A model generated the notes under the pieces. That model had not been told where the DNA came from. It ran no database searches and was given only the letters and a program-made list of their open reading frames with translations. Shown here one piece after another: positions 1 through 7,093 of a DNA stretch of 15,069 bases (the stretch's first letter is position 1; each line of letters starts with the position of its first letter). Position numbers and translations under genes: made by a program. Source of the DNA: Proteiniphilum sp. (GTDB lineage: Bacteria > Bacteroidota > Bacteroidia > Bacteroidales > Dysgonomonadaceae); assembly GCA_012728465.1 (NCBI GenBank), contig JAAYFB010000139.1:1-15069 (forward strand), written 5' to 3'.

Positions 1-1049
1 ATTCTAATGAATTTGATGTAAGAGCTGCTGGTACTGCTATGCGATTTCTTACAGCATTTCTATCGGGAGTGGATGGAGAGTGGATATTGAAAGGATCAAA
101 ACGAATGCCCGAACGCCCAATTCATCCGCTAGTTGACACACTTGTGTCTCTAGGAGCTGATATAGAGTATTTGGAAAATAGAGGCTTCCCTCCATTAAAA
201 ATAAAAGGTAAGAAGCTAAATGGGGGAGAAGTTTATGTGTCAGGGAGCATAAGTTCACAGTTTATTTCTGCCTTAATGATGGTGGCACCAGTAATGAGAG
301 ATGGATTAACGTTGCATATTCAAGATGAAATAATATCAAAACCATATATCCATTTAACTGCAAAGTTGATGGAGGAATTTGGTGTTCATGTTAAGTGGGA
401 TGATGATAAAATTCAAATAAAGCCACAAGCATATAAACCTATAAAATATAGAGTGGAGCCTGATTGGTCGGCAGCATCTTATTGGTATGAGATGGTGGCA
501 TTGATGCCTGGCTCTGAGGTGTTACTTAAGGGCTTGTATGAAAAGAGCTATCAAGGTGATGCCAACATCGTAAATTTGTTTAAAGACTTAGGAGTGTCAT
601 CAGAGTTTACGGATGAGGGTGTTATAATACGAAATAGCGGAAGAAGAACTAAGAAGTTTTTTCATAATTTCATACAAGAACCAGATTTGGCACAAACTTT
701 TGCTGCAACATGTTGTTTTCTTAAGATACCATTTGTATTCTCTGGTATTCAAAGTTTGAGAATTAAAGAGACAAATAGGGTTGAGGCACTAATGATAGAG
801 CTTAAGAAGCTAGGATATGTATTGAAGGATAGCTCAAATGAGATGTTTGAGTGGGATGGTGAAAGATGCTTTGCAGAAGAAAATCCAGCTATAGATACCT
901 ACGAAGATCATCGCATGGCCATGTCGCTAGCTCCTGCGTCAGTGCCCCTAAAAACGATATTAATAAATCAGCCAGGTGTAGTTTCTAAATCATATCCATA
1001 CTTTTGGGATGATCTGAAAAAGGCTGGCTTTACAATCGAAACTTTATAA
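1..1049 (+). CDS. aroA: 3-phosphoshikimate 1-carboxyvinyltransferase (EPSP synthase), 5' end cut by window edge
   Basis: Transfers the enolpyruvyl group of PEP to shikimate-3-phosphate, the sixth step of the cytoplasmic shikimate pathway to aromatic amino acids. The reading frame is open from base 3, before the first ATG at 39, and those upstream codons encode the conserved lead-in to the AGTAMRFLTA motif, so the gene starts outside the window. About 348 residues are visible of a usual 410-440. Seen in order: AAGTAMRFLTAF (nt 24-62), RPIHPLVDTLVSLGA, SSQFISALMM, the EPDLAQTFAAT segment with the likely catalytic Asp, RIKETNR (759-779), EDHRMAM (903-923), and a C-terminal SKSYP segment carrying the Lys expected near the PEP site. 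The usual KETDR reads KETNR here, a mild variant. Ends TAA, 11 bp before the next gene, so probably co-transcribed with it. Family assignment is secure. Confidence 0.96.
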   Translation, partial: SNEFDVRAAGTAMRFLTAFLSGVDGEWILKGSKRMPERPIHPLVDTLVSLGADIEYLENRGFPPLKIKGKKLNGGEVYVSGSISSQFISALMMVAPVMRDGLTLHIQDEIISKPYIHLTAKLMEEFGVHVKWDDDKIQIKPQAYKPIKYRVEPDWSAASYWYEMVALMPGSEVLLKGLYEKSYQGDANIVNLFKDLGVSSEFTDEGVIIRNSGRRTKKFFHNFIQEPDLAQTFAATCCFLKIPFVFSGIQSLRIKETNRVEALMIELKKLGYVLKDSSNEMFEWDGERCFAEENPAIDTYEDHRMAMSLAPASVPLKTILINQPGVVSKSYPYFWDDLKKAGFTIETL

Positions 1050-1060
1050 AATACAGAGTT

Positions 1061-1504
1061 ATGACAAGTTTATATATATTAGTAGGAATCATTGTCTTTT
1101 TTGCATTAGCCTTAACGCTATCAAACAAAGTGCAACACAAAAAAGGCAATACTGAGGCTCGAGAAACTCCTGAACCAGTAATAAAATTGGACTTCACCTC
1201 AGAGAGTATGTGTTGTGGAGCTCACGAAGTGTGTGAGGAAGATTCTCTTATCGCAGCATTTAACGAAAATATTGAGTATTTCGATGATGAAGAACTGGAT
1301 CGATTCAAATTAAGAGATTCAGCAGATTATAGCGAAGATGAAGCCGATGAATTTAGGGAGATTTTCTATACAGTAATGGATGGAGAGAAGCCAAAATGGA
1401 TTCGTAGTTTGCAAATGCGAGAAATATCATTGCCTGACCAAATGAAAGATGAGGTAGTAATGGTTGTGAGCGATATGCGAGATGTAAAGCTTCATTATGC
1501 CTAA
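1061..1504 (+). CDS. Conserved membrane-anchored protein of unknown function
   Basis: A 147-residue protein that I cannot assign to a function. Seen: one N-terminal hydrophobic segment (about residues 4-20) followed by a Lys-rich stretch, which suggests an inner-membrane anchor with the remainder in the cytoplasm; then an acidic soluble domain containing a small cysteine cluster (C51, C52, C58) and many Asp/Glu residues between 60 and 110. It begins with ATG 11 bp after aroA on the same strand, so it is probably in the aroA transcript. From memory, similar small proteins occur beside aroA in other Bacteroidales and are sometimes labelled 'phospholipase', but I see no phospholipase motif here and do not adopt that name. 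The Cys cluster could bind metal, which would fit the metal permease downstream, but that is speculation. Confidence 0.75.
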   Translation: MTSLYILVGIIVFFALALTLSNKVQHKKGNTEARETPEPVIKLDFTSESMCCGAHEVCEEDSLIAAFNENIEYFDDEELDRFKLRDSADYSEDEADEFREIFYTVMDGEKPKWIRSLQMREISLPDQMKDEVVMVVSDMRDVKLHYA

Positions 1505-1564
1505 ACAAATAATATGTTGAGAACCTGGGTAAGTGATTTGTAATTTGCTTTGGGTACTCGTCTA

Positions 1565-1602
1565 GGGGGCGAGGGGTTGTATAGATTGCACCTTTCGCCT
1601 TC
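1565..1602 (+). promoter_or_regulatory. GC-rich imperfect hairpin in the leader of the metal permease gene
   Basis: Positions 1565-1577 can pair with 1590-1602 to form a 13-bp stem with four G-U wobbles and a 12-nt loop. It is conspicuously G+C-rich within AT-rich surroundings and lies 24 nt before the permease ATG at 1627. No U-run follows, so it is not a standard terminator. A competing short pairing (CTCG at 1557-1560 with CGAG at 1570-1573) is possible. The function as a leader control element is inferred only. Confidence 0.35.
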
Positions 1603-1626
1603 ATATTTATCACTAACAATAGGAAC

Positions 1627-2451
1627 ATGGATATACTCGATTTACTCAATTATGCTTTCTTTCGTAATGCCCTTTTAGGCAGTCTGTTTGCAAGCATTGC
1701 TTGTGGCATTATTGGCACATACGTTGTGTCGCGTCGCTTGGTGTTTATAAGTGGTGGCATTACGCATGCATCATTTGGTGGACTGGGTGTGGGTTTTTAT
1801 TTTGGCATTAATCCAATATTTTCAGCAATGATCTTTTCCGTCATGTCAGCTTTTGGCATTCAGTGGCTGTCAGAGAAACAGGGTGTGCGTGAGGATTCAG
1901 CAATTGCTGTTTTTTGGTCTCTCGGCATGGCTGTAGGTATTATGCTTACATTCTTAACTCCTGGTTTTACACCCAATTTGTCGGAATATCTTTTTGGGAA
2001 TATACTCACTGTAACCACAAATGATATTATTTCACTTGTAGTATTGTCGGTATTGTTGCTATTGTTTTTTATTGCAAACTACCACTCAATAGTCTCTGTT
2101 TCGTTTGATACACAGTTTGCTAAATCACGTCGCATTCATACTCAAATAATCGAATATGCAATGATGATGTTTATTGCGGTTACTATTGTTTTGAGTATCC
2201 GATTGGTGGGTATAGTGTTATTAATGTCACTCATTACTATTCCACAAATGACAGCCAACTTGTTTACTGTTAATTACTCCAAGATGATTTTGCTTTCCAT
2301 CCTAATAAGCCTTGTGGGATGTGTAACTGGTTTGCTTTTGTCCTACTATCTAAATGTTCCATCTGGGGCATTTATTATTTTTGTTTTAATAATGCTTTTC
2401 TTTTTAGGGAAATGCATAAAATACGTTGTTAAGAGAGGAAAAAAGATATAA
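1627..2451 (+). CDS. ABC-3 family metal (Zn/Mn/Fe-type) transporter permease
   Basis: Inner-membrane channel subunit of a ZnuB/MntB-like ABC importer for divalent metal. The 274-residue protein is almost entirely hydrophobic, with about eight transmembrane segments. It shows the family's conserved N-terminal region (GTYVVSRRLVFISGGITHASFGG, here residues about 30-52) and the RLVGIVLLMSLITIPQMTA segment near residue 200, which corresponds to the conserved 'VG.LLV..LL..PAA.A' block. The length is normal. The C-terminus ends in a positively charged tail (VVKRGKKI). No ATPase or solute-binding protein gene adjoins it, so its partners must be encoded elsewhere, and the metal specificity cannot be read from the sequence. 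The ATG at 1627 has no clear SD, as expected in Bacteroidetes. It follows the small membrane protein by 122 bp, a gap that holds a GC-rich hairpin. Confidence 0.9.
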   Translation: MDILDLLNYAFFRNALLGSLFASIACGIIGTYVVSRRLVFISGGITHASFGGLGVGFYFGINPIFSAMIFSVMSAFGIQWLSEKQGVREDSAIAVFWSLGMAVGIMLTFLTPGFTPNLSEYLFGNILTVTTNDIISLVVLSVLLLLFFIANYHSIVSVSFDTQFAKSRRIHTQIIEYAMMMFIAVTIVLSIRLVGIVLLMSLITIPQMTANLFTVNYSKMILLSILISLVGCVTGLLLSYYLNVPSGAFIIFVLIMLFFLGKCIKYVVKRGKKI

Positions 2452-2479
2452 TAAGGCTAGAATATGAATTTTATAGATT

Positions 2480-2520
2480 TATATAGTTTCGTTTTTTTAG
2501 ATAGTACCAGAAACTATATA
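2480..2520. repeat. 11-bp perfect inverted repeat downstream of the permease gene
   Basis: TATATAGTTTC at 2480-2490 is exactly inverted at 2510-2520, with a 19-nt spacer that contains a T7 run. It lies 28 bp after the permease stop. No T-tract follows either arm, so it does not look like an ordinary terminator. It could be an operator or an mRNA 3'-end structure. Confidence 0.4.
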
Positions 2521-2586
2521 TGATAACCTTTTGTAGTATTACTCATATTTTAATTGCTTTAATACATACGACCATAAACTTTACAG

Positions 2587-2609
2587 TTGCAACGTGCAAT
2601 AGTTTTTTT
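2587..2609 (+). terminator. Weak possible terminator/attenuator between permease and porW
   Basis: TTGCA (2587-2591) and TGCAA (2595-2599) form a 5-bp stem (6 with a G-U pair) with a 3-nt loop, followed shortly by seven T's (2603-2609). The stem is short for an intrinsic terminator. It may end the aroA-permease transcript or attenuate read-through into porW. No other good terminator is visible in 2452-2694. Confidence 0.3.
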
Positions 2610-2694
2610 GTTTTCCTCATATCATATTAGCAATATTTCATGACTTTGTGAGTTATTATTATTAGAGGTAAATTAATGGAATTCAAATTCAATT

Positions 2695-5600
2695 GTGTCG
2701 TTGAGAGATAGAAGATTAGGGATAATATGGGAAATATTATTTATTTTCCTTATTGTAGGCTGTTCTACCCAAAAGAACACCCCATCTTCTCGTGCCTATC
2801 ACGAACTTACTACTAGATATAATGTTTTTTTTAATGCTGAGGAGTCATACAATGAGACTTTAAATGCCACCTATGAGAGTCACAAAGATAATTGGAACTC
2901 CATTTTGCCACTTTATCCTAATTGCAGTAATGATAATGATACTACCCAAAAGGTGCTAGGTGGGCAGTTTACTAGGGTAGTTGAAAAAACCACCAAAGCA
3001 ATTCAAGAGCACTCAATATCTGCAAAGCCAAAACGTGAAAGGGAGAAAATGAATAGGCAACAATATCGTGATTGGCTACGACAGAATGAGTTTAATCCCT
3101 TCATTGATAAGGCTTGGATACTTATGGGCAAGGCTCATGTTCAAAATGGTGATTATATGGAGGCTATTTCCGTATTTGCAAATACAATCAGATTGTTTAG
3201 TTATGATTTAGATGTGGTTTCGGAAGCACAAATATGGCTGGTGCGTGCCTATGCCGAGATTGGGTGGTACATGGATGCTGAATTGCTTGTTGAGGGATTG
3301 ATGGCTAGGAAAATAAGTGAAACTTTGCAACATGACTTTGCAGGTGCTCATGCCAACCTTTTATTAAAACAAAAACAATACGAAGAGGCTATTCCATTGC
3401 TCGAAACAGCTATAGCAGGTGAGCGAAATAGTTCACAACGAAGGCGTATGCAATTTTTGCTAGGGCAAATATATGCTCACTTGGGCAAAAATAATGAGGC
3501 TTATCTCGCATTTGATAAGTTGAAAGGAATAAACACACCCTATGATGTTACTTTAAATGTCATGTTGGCACAATCTAGGGTGGCAAATGACTCGAAGCAA
3601 ATAATTGATGCACTGATGCGACAAACTAAGAGGGCCAATAATGAACAGAATTTAGACAAAATATATGGTGCGATAGGTGATTACTATTTGTTGCATGCTG
3701 ATACCACAAGTGCTATAGAAAATTATTTAAATGCAGAGTCAAAAAGTATATCTAAAGGAGTAGATAAAGCATTGGTGCAAGAGAAATTGGGTTGGATTTA
3801 TTATCTCAACAAGGATTATGTGTCGTCAGGTGAGAGGTATAATGAGGCAGCTACTATTTTCCCGCCAAGTCATATTAAGTATAAAGAGGTGCTACATCGT
3901 GCCGAAGTGTTGGGCGAACTGGTTCCACATATTAAAAAACTTCGAATGCAAGATAGTTTGTTGCATCTAGCAAACCTTCCTCGTGAAGAGCAATTGAAAA
4001 TTATTAATAACCATATTGTGCATCTAAAGCAAATGGAGAAGGGTGAATCCACTCGTGCAATTGTGGAGGAGTTGGTAAAGTCGAATCCCACAACTGAAAT
4101 GCCAACACTTTCGCAAAATGGTACGAAAGGGGTGTTCTATTTTTACAATCCGCAACTAGTAGCTCGAGGCGTAACTGAGTTTAAGAAGAGATGGGGCAAC
4201 AGAACCTTGGTTGATAATTGGAGATTGTCTAATAATAATACGATAGGCACAAATCAAAACTTTGATATTAATGATGCTTATGCAGAAATTGTCACTTCAT
4301 CTAGCACTGAGCAGAAGATAATATTTATGCCCGAATATTGGTTGGGGCAGTTACCAACTTCACCCGAAGCAGTTGATGCTTCGAAAAAGATAATCGAATC
4401 TAGTTTGTTTGCCATTGGAAATATTGCTAAGAATAGGTTGAACGATGTTGATTTGGCAATAAATAGTTACACCCGCTTGTGCGACGATTTTCCTAGAAGT
4501 GAGTTTGCTATTGACGCTATCTATAATATGTATATGATTTATAGACAAGCTAACGATGTTAATATGGCAAGTGTGTATCGAAATAGAATAGTTTCGGATT
4601 ATCCTGATAGCGATTTTGCTGAGATGCTTACAGATCCAGAGTATGAAGCGGTGATGACAAATTTTGCTAAGATGGAGGACGCGCTATATCAAGGCACCTA
4701 TAAATTCTATCGTGATGGCGATTATGGTTCGGTGCAACAAAGTTATGAAAAGGCTACTCGCCTATTTCGAGATGGAAGGTTGATGCCAAAATTTAGTTTG
4801 CTTAATGCTTTGTCCTATGCAATTATGGGAGATAATGAGAGCCTCAAAAGTAGTCTTGAGAAATTGGTATCCTCATTTCCCGAAAGCGACGAAACTACAT
4901 TTGCACAAAGTGTTCTCGAAGGATTGACGCAAGGTAGGGAGTTGGTTGCAAATGCGAATGTGATGAGCGATATGGGATGGGTGTCGGGTGTCATCACTTC
5001 AACTTCTGAAGGAGAAATCATAGAGTATTCGACAGAGTTTGTTAACGATAAAGAGCAACCACATAGTTTGTTATTGTTATTTGACGACAAAAGGCAAAGT
5101 AGAAATGAACTACTATTTGCCGTTGCCAATCACAACTTCTCGACATATCTACTTAGATCCTTTTCCACATCATTCGTCAATATAGGGGGTGTAAATGCCA
5201 TGTGTATAAAGACATTTAACTCTTATGACGAAGCCAAATTATATACTACTCGCATATCAAGCGATGAGCAATTGAGAGAAATAATCGTAGATTCGTTAAC
5301 CACACTTGTAGTGTCAGATGCTAATCTAGCCCTATTGTGGTCCAGTAAGTCTGTTAAGCAATACATTGAGCATATGAGCTCGGCGCATGGCACGATATAT
5401 AGTGAAAACAAAAAAGATGATGCTGAATCAAATATTGAGCACACTATTGATACTTTTGTGCCTTTGGATGAAAAAGAAAATAATATCGAGGATAAGAAAG
5501 ATATTTCGGAAGAGGCTGATGAAACGCCAATCCATCGTCCACGAGTTAACGAGGATGTAAAGCCAGCAACTATCGAGGAGAAGTTGCAAGAGCTGGAGCG

Positions 5601-5859
5601 ACGTCAACAACAGGCTATGAGTCAATCTGAACAGCTTATGTCTGATAGTGAGAGGAAAAAGCAACATCGCGAGCGCGAAAAGGAACGTAAGGAGTTATTA
5701 AAGCAGCGTCAGCGCGAAATTAAAGCTAAAGAGAAAGAGCGGAATTTGGAGCTGAAACGTCGTGAGAAGGAGCGTGAACAAAAAATAAAAGAGCAAGAAA
5801 TAATTCGCAAAGCCAAGCTGCAAGAGCGAGAGAGGATTTTGCGAGAACAAAAAAGATAA
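2695..5859 (+). CDS. porW: PorW/SprE-like TPR lipoprotein of the type IX secretion/gliding machinery
   Basis: A 1054-residue protein. The N-terminus is a lipoprotein signal: basic residues (RDRR), a hydrophobic stretch 10-21, and lipobox IVGC with the acylated Cys at 23. Residues about 30-190 match the SprE/PorW N-terminal pattern as I know it (CSTQKN, AYHELTTRYNVFFNAEESY, LPLYP, KPKRER, then FNPFIDKAWILMGKAH), after which TPR-like helical repeats run to about 750. The last 110-120 residues are a highly charged Glu/Arg/Lys/Gln helix, probably a coiled coil or single alpha-helix. PorW of Porphyromonas and SprE of Flavobacterium are shorter (about 600 and 870 residues). Both are periplasm-facing lipoproteins needed for T9SS function. 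The start is GTG at 2695, chosen because the frame has a stop at 2674 and this start gives a complete signal peptide; TTG at 2701 is an alternative. Precise orthology is inferred from pattern. Confidence 0.82.
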   Translation: MSLRDRRLGIIWEILFIFLIVGCSTQKNTPSSRAYHELTTRYNVFFNAEESYNETLNATYESHKDNWNSILPLYPNCSNDNDTTQKVLGGQFTRVVEKTTKAIQEHSISAKPKREREKMNRQQYRDWLRQNEFNPFIDKAWILMGKAHVQNGDYMEAISVFANTIRLFSYDLDVVSEAQIWLVRAYAEIGWYMDAELLVEGLMARKISETLQHDFAGAHANLLLKQKQYEEAIPLLETAIAGERNSSQRRRMQFLLGQIYAHLGKNNEAYLAFDKLKGINTPYDVTLNVMLAQSRVANDSKQIIDALMRQTKRANNEQNLDKIYGAIGDYYLLHADTTSAIENYLNAESKSISKGVDKALVQEKLGWIYYLNKDYVSSGERYNEAATIFPPSHIKYKEVLHRAEVLGELVPHIKKLRMQDSLLHLANLPREEQLKIINNHIVHLKQMEKGESTRAIVEELVKSNPTTEMPTLSQNGTKGVFYFYNPQLVARGVTEFKKRWGNRTLVDNWRLSNNNTIGTNQNFDINDAYAEIVTSSSTEQKIIFMPEYWLGQLPTSPEAVDASKKIIESSLFAIGNIAKNRLNDVDLAINSYTRLCDDFPRSEFAIDAIYNMYMIYRQANDVNMASVYRNRIVSDYPDSDFAEMLTDPEYEAVMTNFAKMEDALYQGTYKFYRDGDYGSVQQSYEKATRLFRDGRLMPKFSLLNALSYAIMGDNESLKSSLEKLVSSFPESDETTFAQSVLEGLTQGRELVANANVMSDMGWVSGVITSTSEGEIIEYSTEFVNDKEQPHSLLLLFDDKRQSRNELLFAVANHNFSTYLLRSFSTSFVNIGGVNAMCIKTFNSYDEAKLYTTRISSDEQLREIIVDSLTTLVVSDANLALLWSSKSVKQYIEHMSSAHGTIYSENKKDDAESNIEHTIDTFVPLDEKENNIEDKKDISEEADETPIHRPRVNEDVKPATIEEKLQELERRQQQAMSQSEQLMSDSERKKQHREREKERKELLKQRQREIKAKEKERNLELKRREKEREQKIKEQEIIRKAKLQERERILREQKR

Positions 5860-5868
5860 ATAATAGAT

Positions 5869-6456
5869 ATGAGAAAAATAGTTTTTGCAACTAACAATAA
5901 GCATAAGCTTGATGAAATAAAAGAGATTACGAAGGGTAAACTTGAGATACTTAGCCTCTCAGATATTGGCTGCTATGACGACATAGAGGAGACGGGAACA
6001 ACATTTGAGGCAAATGCACTTATCAAAGCGCAGTATGTGAAAAGCAAATATGGATATGATTGCTTTGCCGATGACTCGGGCTTGCAGGTGGATGCTTTGG
6101 CAGGAAAGCCTGGAGTATATACGGCACGATATGCAGGTGAAAAGGCTTCTTCGGATGATAATATGACTAAGTTGTTAGCCGAATTGAGTGGTAATGATAA
6201 CAGAAATGCAAGATTTAAAGCCGTGATTGCTCTCATTGAGAACGGTAACAATCATTTTTTTGAGGGAACAATCGATGGCATCATTGCTCAATCTAAAAGC
6301 GGTGTTGGTGGTTTTGGTTACGACCCCATCTTTGTGCCAAATGGATATTCGCAAACATTTGCCGAGCTCGACATTGCTATAAAAAATCAAATAAGTCATC
6401 GAGCAAAAGCAGTGAAGGGCTTAATTGAATTCTTATCTAACCATTTTGATGTTTAA
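5869..6456 (+). CDS. rdgB: Non-canonical purine NTP pyrophosphatase (RdgB/HAM1 family)
   Basis: Hydrolyses ITP, dITP and XTP to the monophosphate plus pyrophosphate, keeping deaminated purines out of DNA and RNA in the cytoplasm. The 195 residues are normal family length. Seen in order: the substrate loop FATNNKHK (6-13), the metal-binding Glu in EETGTTFEANA (40-50), FADDSGL (66-72) with the catalytic Asp69, GVYTARYAG (82-90), GGFGYDPIF (147-155), and SHR (176-178), which contacts the base. Every key residue is present. It starts with ATG 9 bp after the porW stop on the same strand, so the two are probably co-transcribed. There is no functional link between them, although this neighbour pairing recurs in Bacteroidales to my knowledge. 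A clear intrinsic terminator follows. Confidence 0.97.
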   Translation: MRKIVFATNNKHKLDEIKEITKGKLEILSLSDIGCYDDIEETGTTFEANALIKAQYVKSKYGYDCFADDSGLQVDALAGKPGVYTARYAGEKASSDDNMTKLLAELSGNDNRNARFKAVIALIENGNNHFFEGTIDGIIAQSKSGVGGFGYDPIFVPNGYSQTFAELDIAIKNQISHRAKAVKGLIEFLSNHFDV

Positions 6457-6486
6457 CATTGATGCAATTATTATTAGCAGCTTGTG

Positions 6487-6521
6487 ATAGAAGGAATCAT
6501 TTCTTCTATTCCTTTTATTTT
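6487..6521 (+). terminator. Intrinsic terminator after rdgB
   Basis: TAGAAGGAAT (6488-6497) pairs with ATTCCTTTTA (6508-6517) as a 10-bp stem with one G-U pair and a 10-nt loop, followed by TTTT. An overlapping alternative stem (6487-6496 with 6500-6509, 3-nt loop) is also possible. It lies 31 bp after the rdgB stop and would end the porW-rdgB transcript. Confidence 0.75.
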
Positions 6522-6569
6522 GTAATAATATTATAGACTTTCGCATCTGTATCAAATCATTTTTGTGTG

Positions 6570-6779
6570 ATGCCAAGGTAGGCATTTGTCAAAAACACCT
6601 TGTTTTATGAAATGGAAAGGTGGGCATTTAACAAAAAAAGTTTTTATAGTGGGATGGAAAGGTGGTCACTTAACAAAAACACCTTTTTTCATGAGATGGA
6701 AAGGTGGGCATTTAACAAAAACAACTTTTTTCATGAGATGGAAAGGTGGGCACCTCACCAAAATATATATATCGATGAT
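6570..6779 (+). repeat. Five-copy 42-bp tandem repeat
   Basis: Units start at 6570, 6612, 6654, 6696 and 6738, spaced exactly 42 bp apart. The shared core is ATGGAAAGGTGGGCATTTAA followed by CAAAAACACC, a T-run and CATGAG. Units 3 and 4 (6654, 6696) differ at only 3 of 42 positions; the outer units are diverged, as is usual at the edges of tandem arrays. 42 bp equals 14 codons, so frames stay in phase. Two forward frames remain open through the array: one encodes WKGGHLTK-type 14-mers (6586-6798), the other MERWAFNK-type 14-mers (6600-6782). The third frame has TAA in most units. Neither frame has a convincing start or RBS, so I call it a repeat and not a gene. Several units can form AAAGGTG/CACCTTT hairpins followed by T's. 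There are no spacers, so it is not a CRISPR. Confidence 0.92.
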
Positions 6780-6782
6780 TAA

Positions 6783-7012
6783 TCAAGATTGGCAATAGAT
6801 AAAAATATGTATTTTATTGACAATACTACTTCTAACTTTCATTTCAACAGATTTCGTAAAGATTATTTGTCAACGTATCCGATTGAAATCGACAAAATCA
6901 GAGCTTGAACGATGACAATTTATAAGTAAATGAACTTGCGTGAGGTGAAAACTAACATAAGTAGAGTGGGTTAGATATATTTGGACGGTTAATTTTTCAA
7001 CATATCATACAA
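6783..7012. other. Intergenic stretch without a supported gene
   Basis: This part of the 637-bp gap between rdgB and the oxidoreductase gene contains no convincing gene or promoter. The longest item noticed is a 33-residue frame from ATG 6807 to TGA 6908 (MYFIDNTTSNFHFNRF...), with no RBS and no recognised similarity. It may be chance or a remnant of a decayed gene. Confidence 0.5.
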
Positions 7013-7050
7013 AAACCTATCCTCATGATTAAAATATTGAGGATAGGTTT
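7011..7050 (-). terminator. Intrinsic terminator of the Gfo/Idh oxidoreductase gene
   Basis: A perfect 13-bp stem: AAACCTATCCTCA at 7013-7025 with its inverse at 7038-7050 and a 12-nt loop. Read on the minus strand, the stem runs into five T's. It lies 43 bp beyond the stop codon of the minus-strand gene ending at 7094. It could also stop plus-strand read-through from rdgB, though the plus-strand tail is not T-rich. Confidence 0.85.
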
Positions 7051-7093
7051 CAACGAAAAAATGTAGCTCTGCGTAAAGAAGTATTCTCGGCTA

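Noticed and set aside
1551-1602. tRNA-like or other structured ncRNA in the GC-rich segment before the permease
   Set aside because: It has no cloverleaf, anticodon arm or T-loop consensus; only one simple hairpin can be supported.
1353-1649. 98-residue minus-strand open frame opposite the small membrane protein
   Set aside because: It overlaps a better-supported plus-strand gene and the start of the permease, and has no family features or convincing start context.
3870-5904. Several minus-strand open frames inside porW and rdgB
   Set aside because: They are antisense shadows of strongly supported genes; their Ser/Leu/Phe-rich compositions mirror the charged coiled-coil codons on the other strand.
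6570-6779. CRISPR array
   Set aside because: The units are contiguous with no unique spacers, the period is 42 bp with head-to-tail similarity over the whole unit, and there are no cas genes.
6586-6798. Open frame through the 42-bp repeats (TTG start, WKGGHLTK 14-mers) as a protein gene, and the second frame 6600-6782
   Set aside because: Both begin at TTG inside the repeat, have no promoter or RBS, and remain open mainly because the period is a multiple of three. Reported as a repeat and a finding, not as CDS.
6807-6908. 33-residue open frame between the tandem array and the oxidoreductase terminator
   Set aside because: There is no promoter, RBS or recognised similarity, and such a length occurs easily by chance in this DNA. 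Mentioned only within the intergenic entry.
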